Origin: Scytonema hofmannii PCC 7110
GTDB taxonomy: Bacteria > Cyanobacteriota > Cyanobacteriia > Cyanobacteriales > Nostocaceae
Length of the DNA: 64,000 nt
Assembly: GCF_000346485.2 (NCBI RefSeq)
Contig: NZ_KQ976354.1
Location: 7,300,273 to 7,364,272 of the forward strand
Direction: 5' to 3'
Positions 44,603-54,800 of the stretch are shown one piece after another (the stretch's first letter is position 1; every line of letters starts with the position of its first letter). The position numbers were made by a program, and so were the translations under genes. The notes below the pieces were generated by a model. That model was not told the DNA's origin. It was given only the letters and a program-made list of their open reading frames with translations, and searched no databases.

Positions 44603-45439
44603 TTACCGTGCAGGAACTTTGCGTCCACCACCTTGTGTAGCACCCGTACTTCTTATTCCAGTCCAACCAATGATGATGTAACCAATAGACAACAGCAAAC
44701 TGCTCATTCCAATTCGCAATCCTGATTTCCATGCCCTTTCTCTGGCTTGTTTCTCAGCTTCTTCCTTCCGCTCCCGAATTGTGCTCAGTTGTTGATTTGC
44801 TAAAGCTTGAGGATCGCTTTGCTGGGCAATAAATTTGTCAAGTTCTTGGGGATTTGCCTTAAACTTCTTGAGCAAATCTTTTTGAGCTTGGGGGATATTT
44901 GGGTTTTCAAGTGCTTGCTTGTAGCGTTGATCGTCTTTTAACAGTTCGGTAAACTGATTTCTGATTTGAGATTTTTGTTGTTCTACGGCTGCTCTGACTT
45001 TATCGTTACTCAATTGAGCTTGCACTTGATTGAGCTGGGTTTTTAATTGATTTTCTGCAGCTTCGGCATCCTTACTGATTTGCTCTACCCTAGTAGCACT
45101 TGCTTGGCGAACATTATTGAGGTGTAAGGGAAAAATCAGCAAAAACATCAAGCCCAAAATGCTTGACAGTATAAACGCTGGAAATCTCAGGTCGATACCG
45201 GGACGATTTCCATCATCTATACTGTCAATCCAGTATCCAGCAAAAAGGAAACCCAAACCCACGAGTGGCACAATTCCTCGGTCAACCAACGCCGTTGCCA
45301 AATCAATTTGCCATGCCTTGTTAGTTGGTTGGAAGGGAAACAAAAGAATCAGAAAGTCCACAAAGAAAGACACTATTAGAATGAGTCCCACGACTTTAGC
45401 AGTGCGGGCAGCAGTTACAGCAGCTAAATGAGTATTCAT
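44603..45439 (-). CDS. HpsJ-like membrane protein
   Basis: A 278-residue protein with two or three N-terminal hydrophobic segments (about 14-34, 53-68 and 88-104), a long coiled-coil region (about 115-220, Gln/Asp/Glu/Lys rich) and a last membrane segment (about 238-262). The layout, and the N-terminal VVGLILIVSFFVDFLILLFPF, fit the HpsJ family linked to hormogonium polysaccharide and gliding in Nostoc. The assignment is by pattern only. The adjacent glycosyltransferase gene fits a polysaccharide theme. Confidence 0.6.
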   Translation of the reverse strand: MNTHLAAVTAARTAKVVGLILIVSFFVDFLILLFPFQPTNKAWQIDLATALVDRGIVPLVGLGFLFAGYWIDSIDDGNRPGIDLRFPAFILSSILGLMFLLIFPLHLNNVRQASATRVEQISKDAEAAENQLKTQLNQVQAQLSNDKVRAAVEQQKSQIRNQFTELLKDDQRYKQALENPNIPQAQKDLLKKFKANPQELDKFIAQQSDPQALANQQLSTIRERKEEAEKQARERAWKSGLRIGMSSLLLSIGYIIIGWTGIRSTGATQGGGRKVPAR

Positions 45440-45818
45440 AGTTTTTTACCTCACATACAAAGCGTGAAAGTTTCGTTGCATCTGAACTCCGTATTCCTTC
45501 TTACCTGCTAACGTTGTAGGGTAGTGAGGAATACGGTCAAATCTGACCCCTCAAAGTCCTACTCCGGACAATCCCACCCTCTAAGAGCAGTGAGGTAGTT
45601 GAATCCAAGGTACTGGAATATTGTTCCCATGATGCTATCCGTTATTTATGATTGGGAGATTATTTTTTTGAATTGAGGATTAGGGATTAGGGATTGGGGA
45701 TAAGTTATTCTCTTTTGTCCCCCTTGTCCCCAGTCCCCAGTCCGAGGTTCCCAAAATACCTGTGTTGAAGAATACCAGATAAACATATACACTGTCTGTG
45801 GCAACAGTAAATACTCCT
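45440..45818. other. Intergenic region upstream of the HpsJ-like gene
   Basis: A 379-base spacer. It holds an AGGGATT-type array (45670-45695) and CCCCAGT-type repeats (about 45718-45745). A minus-strand frame over 45646-45960 reads these repeats and is not convincing as a gene. Confidence 0.5.
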
Positions 45819-46439
45819 TTAGGGGGAAGAAACAAATTTTTCCCACAACGGTAAATCTTCTGGGCGATCGAGATCGCATAGAACAGGTAGGTAACCGACT
45901 GATAGATTCAGCAGATGGGCAATCTCTATAGTTTGTTGTAGGACTTGAGAAGTTCCCCAAGTGATGTTAGCAAATAAGTCTGGGATGGGGCGTTGTAAAC
46001 CAATCAAGTAATAACCACCGTCTTCTGCTGGCCCTAACACGAGATCTTTATGGTGAAGTTGCTCAAAGGCCTTGACAAGAATTCCAGCATTGATGTCAGG
46101 ACAATCTGTCCCAATGATAATAACTCTTTCTGCTCCTGATTCAAAAGCATACAAAAGCGATCGCACCAAGCGCTCACCCAAGTCTCCTTCTCCTTGAGGC
46201 TGGCAAATTAAGTCAGAACCCAGCCAATCATGCACAATTGGCAAATTCCCACCTGCAAACCGCACTTCAAAAGATAAACTAAAGCCTATGAGCAGCTGTT
46301 TTACCTGAGATATTGTGTGTTCGGTCATTTGGCGCTGAAGCTCAGCCGCGCCTTCTGGACTTAAAGCGCCGATCAATCGGGTTTTTGTCTTGCCAGGTTC
46401 AGGATAGCGCGTAAATATAACTAGATGCTGTTTTAGCAT
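45819..46439 (-). CDS. TIGR04282-type (DUF2064) glycosyltransferase-like protein
   Basis: A 206-residue protein with a nucleotidyltransferase/GT-A-like fold. It shows LVIFTRYPEPGKTKTRLI (5-22), QGEGDLGERL, and IGTDCPDINAGILVKAF with the DxD-like Asp pair, then LGPAEDGGYYLIGL. These match the TIGR04282 family, members of which take part in arsenosugar synthesis in some cyanobacteria. A single gene here cannot fix the substrate. The ATG at 46439 agrees with family starts. Confidence 0.85.
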   Translation of the reverse strand: MLKQHLVIFTRYPEPGKTKTRLIGALSPEGAAELQRQMTEHTISQVKQLLIGFSLSFEVRFAGGNLPIVHDWLGSDLICQPQGEGDLGERLVRSLLYAFESGAERVIIIGTDCPDINAGILVKAFEQLHHKDLVLGPAEDGGYYLIGLQRPIPDLFANITWGTSQVLQQTIEIAHLLNLSVGYLPVLCDLDRPEDLPLWEKFVSSP

Positions 46440-46827
46440 TGGGGATTTTGGATTTTAGATTTTGGATTTTGGATTGGTCACTGGTCAGGTGGAGATTGCG
46501 AATTGTGAATTATTTCCCTCCGTTATGAGAGGAAGAAGGGTATTTTCTAAGTACTTATTCCTACTTTAGGGGTAGTTTTTGGTGCAACAATTACCCAATT
46601 TAGACAAAAAATCCTGAAATCTATATAAATTAATGGTTTCATCTATCCACTTCTGGCTGGGACACTTTAGAATGATTCATTGAAAAGTCGAGCCGATGGG
46701 AGTTACAGCCTTTTTAGGCATAAATACTCAAAAAGACCGACTTCTGTAAATCTCCGAATAAAGAATTAAGTAGAGATGCATCAGGGAGCATCTGTACACA
46801 ATCTCAAGTAAACCTTAGGAGTTTGAC
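46440..46827. promoter_or_regulatory. Divergent promoter region upstream of HU
   Basis: A 388-base AT-rich spacer between divergent genes. It starts with TTTTGGA heptamers and a single GGTCACT, then holds only AT-rich promoter-like sequence and a TTAGGAG ribosome binding site before the HU ATG. I see no gene. Confidence 0.45.
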
Positions 46828-47112
46828 ATGAACAAAGGCGAATTAGTTGATGCAGTAGCAGAAAAAGCTAGTGTGACCAAGAAACAAGCTGATGCAGTTC
46901 TGACAGCTGCACTGGAAACCATCATTGAAGCTGTATCCTCTGGAGATAAAGTGACTCTGGTGGGATTTGGTTCCTTTGAATCACGGGAACGCAAAGCTCG
47001 TGAGGGTCGCAACCCCAAAACCAACGAAAAGATGGAAATTCCTGCAACTAAAGTTCCTGCTTTTTCAGCTGGAAAACTGTTTAGGGAAAAAGTTGCGCCC
47101 CCAAAATCATAA
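46828..47112 (+). CDS. hupB: DNA-binding protein HU
   Basis: A 94-residue HU/IHF family protein with MNKGELVDAVAEKASVTKKQ, the saddle region GFGSFESRERKAREGRNP (46-63) and the DNA-intercalating Pro63. It is a small nucleoid protein; cyanobacterial HU (HanA) is needed for heterocyst differentiation in Anabaena. A strong AGGAG precedes the ATG. It is followed 26 bases later by cobD on the same strand. Confidence 0.95.
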   Translation: MNKGELVDAVAEKASVTKKQADAVLTAALETIIEAVSSGDKVTLVGFGSFESRERKAREGRNPKTNEKMEIPATKVPAFSAGKLFREKVAPPKS

Positions 47113-47138
47113 GTTCTCCCAATCGCGAGCTTTTTTTG

Positions 47139-48251
47139 ATGCGGCGACCTAAACACGGGGGAAATTTAGCTTGGGCTTCCGCACTGGCTGATTGTCCCTC
47201 AAATGCAATTCTGGATTTTTCTGCCAGCATTAGCCCTTTGGGACCGCCAAAAAGCGCTCTCGCTGCTATTACGTCCCAATTGGATAATCTCAGGCATTAT
47301 CCAGACCCAAATTACTGTGAACTGAGACTTGCTCTCAGTCACTTTCATAAACTCTCTCCAGAGTGGATTTTGCCGGGTAACGGCTCGGCAGAGTTGCTCT
47401 CTCTTGCAGGCAGAGAATTAGCACAATTAGCCGCAACAGTTTTAATCGCTCCAGCCTTTGGCGACTACTATCGGGCGCTGGCGGCATACGATGCCAAAGT
47501 TCTGGAGTTTCCCGTGCCATTAACAGCCACTGAGGAGCAGGAATCACCCCCGTTGAATTCAGTGGCTTTCTTAAGTCCTTTGTCAGAAATTCTTGACAAA
47601 AACCTCAGGACTTTTGACAAAGGACTATTGCTTAATAATCCTCACAATCCAACAGGAAAGTTATTTTCGCGGGAAGCAATTCTGCCATATCTTGAGACAT
47701 TTGCTTTAGTGGTAGTAGATGAAGCTTTTATGGATTTTTTGCCTCCAGATCGGGAACAAAGCTCGATCGATATGGTGCAAGATTATCCAAACTTAGTGAT
47801 TTTGCGATCGCTGACCAAATTCTACAGTTTGCCAGGATTGCGCCTGGGATATGCAATCGCGCATCCCGACAGATTGCAGCGCTGGCAGTTATGGCGTGAC
47901 CCTTGGCCTGTAAACACCTTAGCAGCCGCAGCAGCCGTCGCTGCTCTCCAAGATGAGGTGTTTCAGGCAGAAACCTGGGCATGGTTACCACCAACACGAA
48001 ACCAGCTTTTCCTTGGTTTAGCCTCTTTGCCAGAATTACAACCCTTGGATGGTGCTGCTAATTTTTTACTCGTTGAGTCACAACAATCAGTATTGCAGTT
48101 GCAGCAAAAATTACTCAAAGACCACCGAATCTTAATTCGGGATTGCCTAAGTTTTCCTGAATTAGGCGATCGCTATTTCCGTGTTGCCGTGCTTTCTTCT
48201 TCAGATAACCATCGCTTGCTAAAAGCTTTATCATTAGTCATTAGTCATTAG
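47139..48251 (+). CDS. cobD: Threonine-phosphate decarboxylase CobD (PLP aminotransferase fold)
   Basis: A 370-residue fold-type I PLP enzyme. It starts MRRPKHGGNLAWA at the ATG at 47139; a TTG one codon earlier is also open. Motifs are the HYPDPNY stretch, GNGSAELL, NNPHNPTGKL, VVVDEAFMDF with the PLP-binding Asp, and the Schiff-base Lys in RSLTKFYSLPGLRLGY. HGGNL at the N-terminus distinguishes CobD from histidinol-phosphate aminotransferase HisC. CobD makes the aminopropanol phosphate linker of B12. It may be transcribed with HU. A GTCATTAG repeat array begins within its final codons. Confidence 0.88.
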   Translation: MRRPKHGGNLAWASALADCPSNAILDFSASISPLGPPKSALAAITSQLDNLRHYPDPNYCELRLALSHFHKLSPEWILPGNGSAELLSLAGRELAQLAATVLIAPAFGDYYRALAAYDAKVLEFPVPLTATEEQESPPLNSVAFLSPLSEILDKNLRTFDKGLLLNNPHNPTGKLFSREAILPYLETFALVVVDEAFMDFLPPDREQSSIDMVQDYPNLVILRSLTKFYSLPGLRLGYAIAHPDRLQRWQLWRDPWPVNTLAAAAAVAALQDEVFQAETWAWLPPTRNQLFLGLASLPELQPLDGAANFLLVESQQSVLQLQQKLLKDHRILIRDCLSFPELGDRYFRVAVLSSSDNHRLLKALSLVISH

Positions 48252-48332
48252 TCATTGGTCATTGGTCATTAGTCATTGGTCAAATCATGACTAATGACAA
48301 AGGACAAAGGACAAAGGACAAAGGACAAAAAA
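48234..48332. repeat. Heptamer-type arrays between cobD and the oxidoreductase gene
   Basis: TTAGTCA/TTGGTCA units (48234-48280) are followed by AGGACAA units (48299-48328). They reach into both neighbouring genes' termini. Confidence 0.75.
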
Positions 48333-49814
48333 GTGACTAATGACTACGATGTTGTGATTATTGGTGGCAGTTTAGCTGGACGCTTTGCTGCCCTAAGTGC
48401 AACCCAATTTAAGGCTAAAGTTGCTTTGGTAGAACCAACAGTAAATGGTGAATTATATTTGGCTAATGCCCTTTACGGGTTTGTCTATCACCAAGCATTT
48501 AGTCAAATCAGCAACTTCGCTAAGCAACTTGATGGGGCATTTCTCAAAGGGCTTCACATTTCATGTGCTGACAATGAACAGCAGTGCCAAAGTTCTGTAG
48601 ATGCTTCCCAAGCATTACTTTACTCTCAAGGCATTATCTCCAAGATTCAAGAACAATATTCACCTGCGATCCTAGCGGCGCAAGGAGTGGATGTTATTGT
48701 TGGTGATGGTCAATTTCAACCATCACCAACTCTTGCATTTGTGGTCAACAATCGCCAGCTTCGCGCTCGAACGTATTTACTAGCTACGGGTTCGCGTCCG
48801 GAAATACCAGAAATTGAAGGATTGCAAAAAATAGGTTTTCTTACCATACCTGATGTTTGGCAGTCTCTTAGCAGCCCTACGCCACCCAAGCAGTGGGTGA
48901 TTATTGGTGGTGTTCCCCAAAGTATCGAAATGGCTCAAACTTTAGCGCGTTTGGATTATGATGTGACGCTGATTGTAGCTAGAAAAAACATTCTTCCGCA
49001 AGTTGACTTTGAGATATCCCAACTCCTTTGCAGCCAGTTAGAAGCAGAAGGTGTGCGTATTATGACACAATCACCTGTCACTCAAGTCAGACGAATTGAG
49101 AATCAAAAATGGCTGCAAGTAGGAGATAAAGCTATTGAAACAGATGAAATTATAGTCGCAACTGCACAACACCCAAATATTGAATCTTTAAATTTAGCTG
49201 CAGTCGATGTTAAGTGGAATAGTCATCGCTTATTAGTCAACGATCGCCTGCAAACCACCAATCGTCGTATTTGGGCTTGTGGTGATGTTATTGGTGGCTA
49301 TGCAATTGCTAATCTTGCTAACTATGAGGCAAGAATTGCTGTACAAAATGCGCTCTTTTTCTCAAGACAGAAAGTTAATTATCAACAGATTCCTTGGGGT
49401 ATATTTACTTATCCATCAGTAGCACAAGTTGGTTTAACTGAAGCACAAGCTAAACGTCAATACAGCCTAGATAAAATTATAGTTGTAAGACAATATTTTA
49501 AATCTATAGCATCAGCCCAAATCCAAGATGAAACAACAGGTATATGTAAATTGATTACCCTGAATCATGGAGAAATATTAGGAGCTTCTATCTTTGGTGC
49601 GAAAGCAATAGAATTTATTCATGTGATTGCTTTAGCGATCGCGCAAAAAATTAAGGTAACTCGCTTAGCTCACATAGCACCTCTGTATCCCAGTTTCTCA
49701 GAGATTTTAGAGCAAACAGCCCTTTCTTGGAGTCAGCATAAGCTCAATAGCGATCTTGCTTGGCAAGATTTTCTTGAAAGCTTTTTTCACCTACGGCGAA
49801 ATTGGAATTTGTAA
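48333..49814 (+). CDS. Disulfide-reductase-like FAD/NAD(P) oxidoreductase lacking the redox cysteines
   Basis: About 493 residues from a GTG at 48333 (MTNDYDVVIIGGSLAG). An upstream ATG at 48294 would add 13 residues read from an AGGACAA array, so I prefer the GTG. The protein has the FAD motif IIGGSLAGRFAA, the second nucleotide site VIIGGVPQSIEMAQTLARL, RRIWACGDVIGG, and the C-terminal dimerisation domain with GIFTYPSVAQVGLTEAQA. This is the layout of lipoamide dehydrogenase/mercuric reductase. The usual CxxxxC disulfide after the FAD motif is replaced by NGELYLANALYG, so it cannot use the normal dithiol mechanism. Substrate unknown. Confidence 0.85.
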   Translation: MTNDYDVVIIGGSLAGRFAALSATQFKAKVALVEPTVNGELYLANALYGFVYHQAFSQISNFAKQLDGAFLKGLHISCADNEQQCQSSVDASQALLYSQGIISKIQEQYSPAILAAQGVDVIVGDGQFQPSPTLAFVVNNRQLRARTYLLATGSRPEIPEIEGLQKIGFLTIPDVWQSLSSPTPPKQWVIIGGVPQSIEMAQTLARLDYDVTLIVARKNILPQVDFEISQLLCSQLEAEGVRIMTQSPVTQVRRIENQKWLQVGDKAIETDEIIVATAQHPNIESLNLAAVDVKWNSHRLLVNDRLQTTNRRIWACGDVIGGYAIANLANYEARIAVQNALFFSRQKVNYQQIPWGIFTYPSVAQVGLTEAQAKRQYSLDKIIVVRQYFKSIASAQIQDETTGICKLITLNHGEILGASIFGAKAIEFIHVIALAIAQKIKVTRLAHIAPLYPSFSEILEQTALSWSQHKLNSDLAWQDFLESFFHLRRNWNL

Positions 49815-49815
49815 T

Positions 49816-49891
49816 TGGTTAGTGGTTAGTTGTTAGTGGTTAGTAGGAAAACAAGACACTTAACAACTAGCAACCAACAACTAACCACTAA
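49816..49891. repeat. Opposed heptamer arrays (GGTTAGT / ACTAACC)
   Basis: GGTTAGT units (49816-49843) and ACAACTA/CCACTAA units (49861-49891) lie between the convergent oxidoreductase and DUF3685 genes and could form a bidirectional terminator-like hairpin. Confidence 0.7.
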
Positions 49892-51738
49892 CGTCTTAAA
49901 GAAACATTACCAATTCCTTGGATGATACCGCGAGCAATCAAACCAATACCACGACCAATTATTCGTGTTAAAACAAATACGACACCGTTTCCTAAAAAAG
50001 AGAGTAATGATTGCAACCGAGGTGTTAATGAATCTCGAAATTCTATCGCTAAGGTGACAACTAGCGGAATGCCAGAAAGCTGAGCAAGTTCTTGACTACG
50101 AGGCGCATAAAGTGAAATTTTCGCAATACCACGAGGTGCAAAAATAAAAAGCTCGTAGCGGCTTTCAAAAATTGCTTTAGGCTCAGATACGTAAGTGCTT
50201 AAACGATACTTCCATGATAAATTATTTCTAAATTTTTCTATCTCTCGCGTGGAAATAAAGTGTCGGGTGTAGAAATTTTGTTTGATGGCTTCTACATCTG
50301 ATAAAGAGTTTAGGAGTGGCTGAAATACACCATTTGCAATTTGAATCAAAAGATTTTCTAGAATATTTTCTGCCTGCTCTTTGGCTTCAGAACTATTAGG
50401 TGGATACGAAGTATTATCTACTTGTAAATCTGTTTGAAATAATAAGTAGGTAAATAATTCGACAAAGAAGGGTATTTTATTGAGAATTTCTCTTTGAACA
50501 ACAACAGCATCCTGGAGCAGTAAATTGACGATTTCTAAATTGCGATCGCCAACTCTAATCTTAGAAAATTTTCCAAAAAAATCTATAGTTGATTCTCGCC
50601 ATATATCAAGTAACACAGTCTCTTTTAAGTTATCTATGTCGGAAATTTCAACATGAGATGTACGCATTTTATCCAACGTATCTGCAACTTTTTGCAGAAT
50701 CATATAGAGAAGTTCGCGTTTTTTATCTTCACGCAAAATATCAATTTCTAAAACCACATTAGTTAAATTTTGCGAAGAAAACTGAATTTTTGTAACACAA
50801 AGAGCAAATAATTCTGCTTGTAGTGCTCTGGGACTAGGTAAAACTGAGGGTTTTGGAGGTTTTAAAAAATCTGAATTGTGACGGGAAGGGCGTGAAGGTA
50901 AGTCTATGGGAAACTGCGATCGCACGTCCGCAAAATAATTGCCTTGAGGAACATCACGGGTGAGGGAATCGCGATCGTAGGAGACTCTCGCCTCTACTTG
51001 TTGCCTTTCCAAAGGTGAAGTTAATAACTGATCGAGTAACCAACGGGCGGCTAACAGTTCTCGCCGTCGCCCAGCTAGAGATGCTTGTTCTAAAAGTGGA
51101 AGCCCAGGAACTTGTAGTTTTGCGGTAACCTCTGCCAAAGTAGCGTTGATGTAACTAGCACCCGACAGGCGCAGTTTATTCCGCAGACGAAGTAAGGGGA
51201 TTAACCGATTTTGGATTTTGGATTTTGGATTTTGGATTTTGGATTGGTTATTTGTACTTCTCCCTTGTCCCCTCTGCTCCTCTGCTCCCCAGCCCTTCTG
51301 TCCTCCTACTACCCCGTACCAAGATGAACGCCCTGCGGCTACTTCTTCCATGGCAGTCACTAATTCAGCAACAGGTACACCTTTAGGACAATAACCATTG
51401 ACTCCCGCCGCCTTTGTTGCTAAGAGTATTCCTTGTTCTTGAGTAGAACTTAGAAGCAACACTGGCAAGTTGGGGTATTGAATTTTCAAATGCCGACAGA
51501 GTTGTAAACCCAGTTGTTGGCTTGAGATGGAGTGACCGTTGCCCAGTTCTAAAACCACCAAGTTCACACGATTAGGATCATTTTGTGCAAGTTCTGCTAG
51601 GATCTGCAATGCAGTGGTATCTGTTTCGGCTTCGGATATCACCTCAATGTCAGGGATGACTTCCAACGCTACCCTCAGCCCTAACCGAAAAATAGGGTCT
51701 TGGTCAATTAACAGTAGTTTCAACGGGCGATCGCTCAT
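49888..51738 (-). CDS. DUF3685 protein with a receiver-like N-terminal domain
   Basis: A 616-residue protein. Residues 4-130 have the receiver pattern (LLLIDQDPIFRLGLRVAL; LPVLLLSST; GYCPKGVP), but the phosphoacceptor position carries Glu64 (VVLEL) instead of Asp, so it is probably a pseudo-receiver. Residues about 150-175 include QSKIQNPKSKIQN, read from an in-frame heptamer array. The rest matches what I know as DUF3685: charged helical segments, FAPRGIAKISLYAPRSQEL, and a hydrophobic C-terminus (about 580-612) that may touch the membrane. Function is unknown. It is divergent from the NACHT gene; the 138-base gap must hold both promoters. Confidence 0.8.
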   Translation of the reverse strand: MSDRPLKLLLIDQDPIFRLGLRVALEVIPDIEVISEAETDTTALQILAELAQNDPNRVNLVVLELGNGHSISSQQLGLQLCRHLKIQYPNLPVLLLSSTQEQGILLATKAAGVNGYCPKGVPVAELVTAMEEVAAGRSSWYGVVGGQKGWGAEEQRGQGRSTNNQSKIQNPKSKIQNRLIPLLRLRNKLRLSGASYINATLAEVTAKLQVPGLPLLEQASLAGRRRELLAARWLLDQLLTSPLERQQVEARVSYDRDSLTRDVPQGNYFADVRSQFPIDLPSRPSRHNSDFLKPPKPSVLPSPRALQAELFALCVTKIQFSSQNLTNVVLEIDILREDKKRELLYMILQKVADTLDKMRTSHVEISDIDNLKETVLLDIWRESTIDFFGKFSKIRVGDRNLEIVNLLLQDAVVVQREILNKIPFFVELFTYLLFQTDLQVDNTSYPPNSSEAKEQAENILENLLIQIANGVFQPLLNSLSDVEAIKQNFYTRHFISTREIEKFRNNLSWKYRLSTYVSEPKAIFESRYELFIFAPRGIAKISLYAPRSQELAQLSGIPLVVTLAIEFRDSLTPRLQSLLSFLGNGVVFVLTRIIGRGIGLIARGIIQGIGNVSLRR

Positions 51739-51876
51739 AGTTGGCTAAAAACAAGTGTTGTTTTTATTAGGTAACAACCAGCTTTACAAATTAGCTTAAT
51801 TTCCCTATTGTCACCTGTTTTAGCAACTCAATAAATGATTAATAATTCTCATAGGCTGGCATTCTACATCTAAATA

Positions 51877-54800
51877 ATGAGTTTGAGTTTTAGGCATTGG
51901 TTAGCAGAACACGATATTGAAATTCCCCATATAAGCCAATTTTCATCGGGGCAGATAGTGGGCTTGGCGTTTCGTATTGTTCAGGATATGGAACTCAAAA
52001 GCCTGAGTATATTTGATATTTGTCCGTTAGTCGAAGTTTTAGAAATGCCTTTAGGGGCTGTTTTACTGGAAATTTCTGTTTTTGCACAACTCACTCAAAA
52101 CCTAGTCACCGTCTTTAGCCAAAAAAAATCTTTAAAACGCACTGAGGGAACGTGGTTAGCGTTCCAAATTGCTTATCTCCGTGCTTTACACCAAGTTCTT
52201 AGTCAGGAAAAAAACCTACACCGACCTTGGATCGATAGGGTGATGATATGGAATAGGCAGACAAGAGGACAAAGGGAACAAGGAGAATTCCCCCCCTCCC
52301 CCCCTCCCCCTATCTCCCCCTCCTCTTATCGTCCTCTTCTGGATGCTCAACTCCAAGGGTTGCTGAAAACTCTCCGTCCTGGAAAACTCACGGACACTCA
52401 AGCTGAGCAAGCATTGTCTGTAGTTGCAGATTCATTACTTGTCCAACAGATGAATAATGCTTCTGTGGCTTGGTTATTGGCTAATAGTGCAGAAGAAGCA
52501 GAAGCTAAATTGATCGTACAACGGTTGGTGAATGGACTTGCTGGACATTTGCTTGCTGCAATTGCAGAAAATGCTCCCCCATTTGCTCAACTCCAAAAAT
52601 TCTTTCGGCTAGGTAGTTCGTTACTCCCAAATTCTACGCCTAGTGCTTCAGCCGCAGGTGACAAAATAGACTTGTACCGAGAACTCTACCGAGCCAGTTT
52701 GATTCAAAGTTACTCAGAACCGCTATTTGTAGAATCTTTTGCTCTCAAAGATATTTATGTCTCTCCCAAGGGTCTGCCAGTAGAGAAGAATGATTCCCAA
52801 CAAGTGCCAAAAGCTTCTCAGTTAGTCGATTTAATGATGTGGGCGCAGCAACAACTCTCCGATCTAGAAACTGTCGCTTTGATTGAATCGGAAGCGGGTT
52901 ATGGAAAAAGTAGCTTTTGCCGAATTTGGGCAGGAATACTGGCTCAGGAAGTTTATCCTCACTGGATGCCTGTCCTTATTAACCTTTCCGAGGTAACACC
53001 TTGCGAAACTTTGGAAGAAACATTGAATTCTGGCTTTAGAGGAAACTTTCACGTCAATCTTTCAGAATGGTTGGAATTATCTCATCCCAGATGCCTTTTA
53101 ATTTTAGATGGTTTGGATGAGCTACCACCTTCTTATCTGGGTAAAAGGGCAAAATCAATTTTTATTCAGCAATTGCTTGACTTTCAATCCAAGCGCCAAC
53201 ACAAAGTTTTCTTGACCAGTCGGTCAGAGATATTGCAAGAAATCGCTCAAGAACTGCCATCACAATTGAGACGAATTACTATAGCGTGTTGGGAACAGGA
53301 CGAACTCAGACAGTGGTTCCAGCAATGGACAAAAGTACAATCTTTGCCGATTGCTCAAAATTTCTTTACGTTTTTAAAACAGGCGGGTATCTTTTCTACC
53401 AGATCGGAACTACAAAAACTCTCTGCCTTTGTTCGGCAACCTTTGATGCTTTATTTGCTGGGCATTTTACATCGTGAAGAATTGCTTGATGATGAAATGT
53501 TGCAGCTAGCAGCTAAAGCTCAGTACAGGGGAAATGCTTCTTTGCTATGGGAAATTTATTACCGTCTGAGTAAATGGCTGTTAGGTTACCCTCAGGCTGA
53601 AGGTATTAAAACAGTGCAAATGCGCTGGGGGTCAAGCCATATTCACCGTACTCAGGAAGCGATCGCAAATCTATTACAAGGTTACCACCCGCAAGAGTTA
53701 CTTGAGATTATGCAAGATAAAGCGCTACGTATTTTACATTCAGGGCGGTCTCAGATAAGTTTGACTGATGAATTAGATATATTACCAGCGTTTTATTTTA
53801 AGCGAGGGGAAGGACGTAAAGACTTCTCATGCTTAATCTCTACACTTCAAAATCCAAAATCCAAAATCCAAAATCCAAAATCCAAAATCCAAAATTCTTT
53901 AGAGTTTACTCACTCTAAATTAGGTGATTATTTTTGTGCTAAAGCGATAATTGCAGGGTTAAAACGGTTAGTTGAACGTACTCCAAGTGCGTATGGTGAA
54001 CCTACCTTTGTATTAGATTCAAGAAGTGAAATTGCCCTCCATCTTTACAAGTTACTTGGTTATGGTGCTCTCAGTCAGGAAATAGAAACACTTGTGATTG
54101 AGGGGTTGCGGCGCTTGAACAAGCGGGAGTGTTCTTTTGAGTTACTGTGTGAGCGTCTGTTACCTTTCTGGTATGCCTATTGCCAAGGTCATTGGTTAAA
54201 TGAGGACATAGGACATAAGGCTTTGAGTTACTTTCAGGTGTTGCAAAACCCTGTTAATCTTGAACAGGTGAATGCAGCAGTAGGATTAAATATTTTTTTA
54301 TTGCTTTTTAGCAGCCATCAGGAAGCAAAAATTCCTTTTTTGCCTTGTGGAAATCCTGCTTCTTTAACTGAATTTAATTCAGAAGCACTCACGTGGCTGA
54401 TAGGTAGGACATCGATTTTAGGCAAAAACACTCTTATATTTCGCCTTCGCTCAAAATCTTTTAGCTTTATCAATTTGTCAGGAGTTCATTTGGAAGAAGT
54501 AATGCTAGCAGGGTTTAATTTTGAGCAAGTGAATTTATCAAATGCTGAGTTAGTTGGGGCAAATTTAGCAGCAGCAAATTTTCAAGATGCAAACCTTGCA
54601 GGTGCAGATCTCTCGAATACAAATTTAGAGAATGCTAACTTCATGGGAGCCGATCTCACAGGCGCAAATCTCACAGGAGTGAATCTTGAGTCTGTTAATC
54701 TGACTAATGCCTGTTTATTTCAAGCTGTGTTAACTGATGCTATTAAAGAGATTGCTTTAAGCAAGGGTGCTATATTCTCATCAGAACAGTTTCAAATCAT

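Noticed and set aside
45646..45960. 104-codon minus-strand frame
   Set aside because: It overlaps the 3' part of the TIGR04282-type gene in another frame and continues into repeats.
52216..52410. Frame opposite the proline-rich part of the NACHT gene
   Set aside because: It is only the complement of a low-complexity repeat insert.
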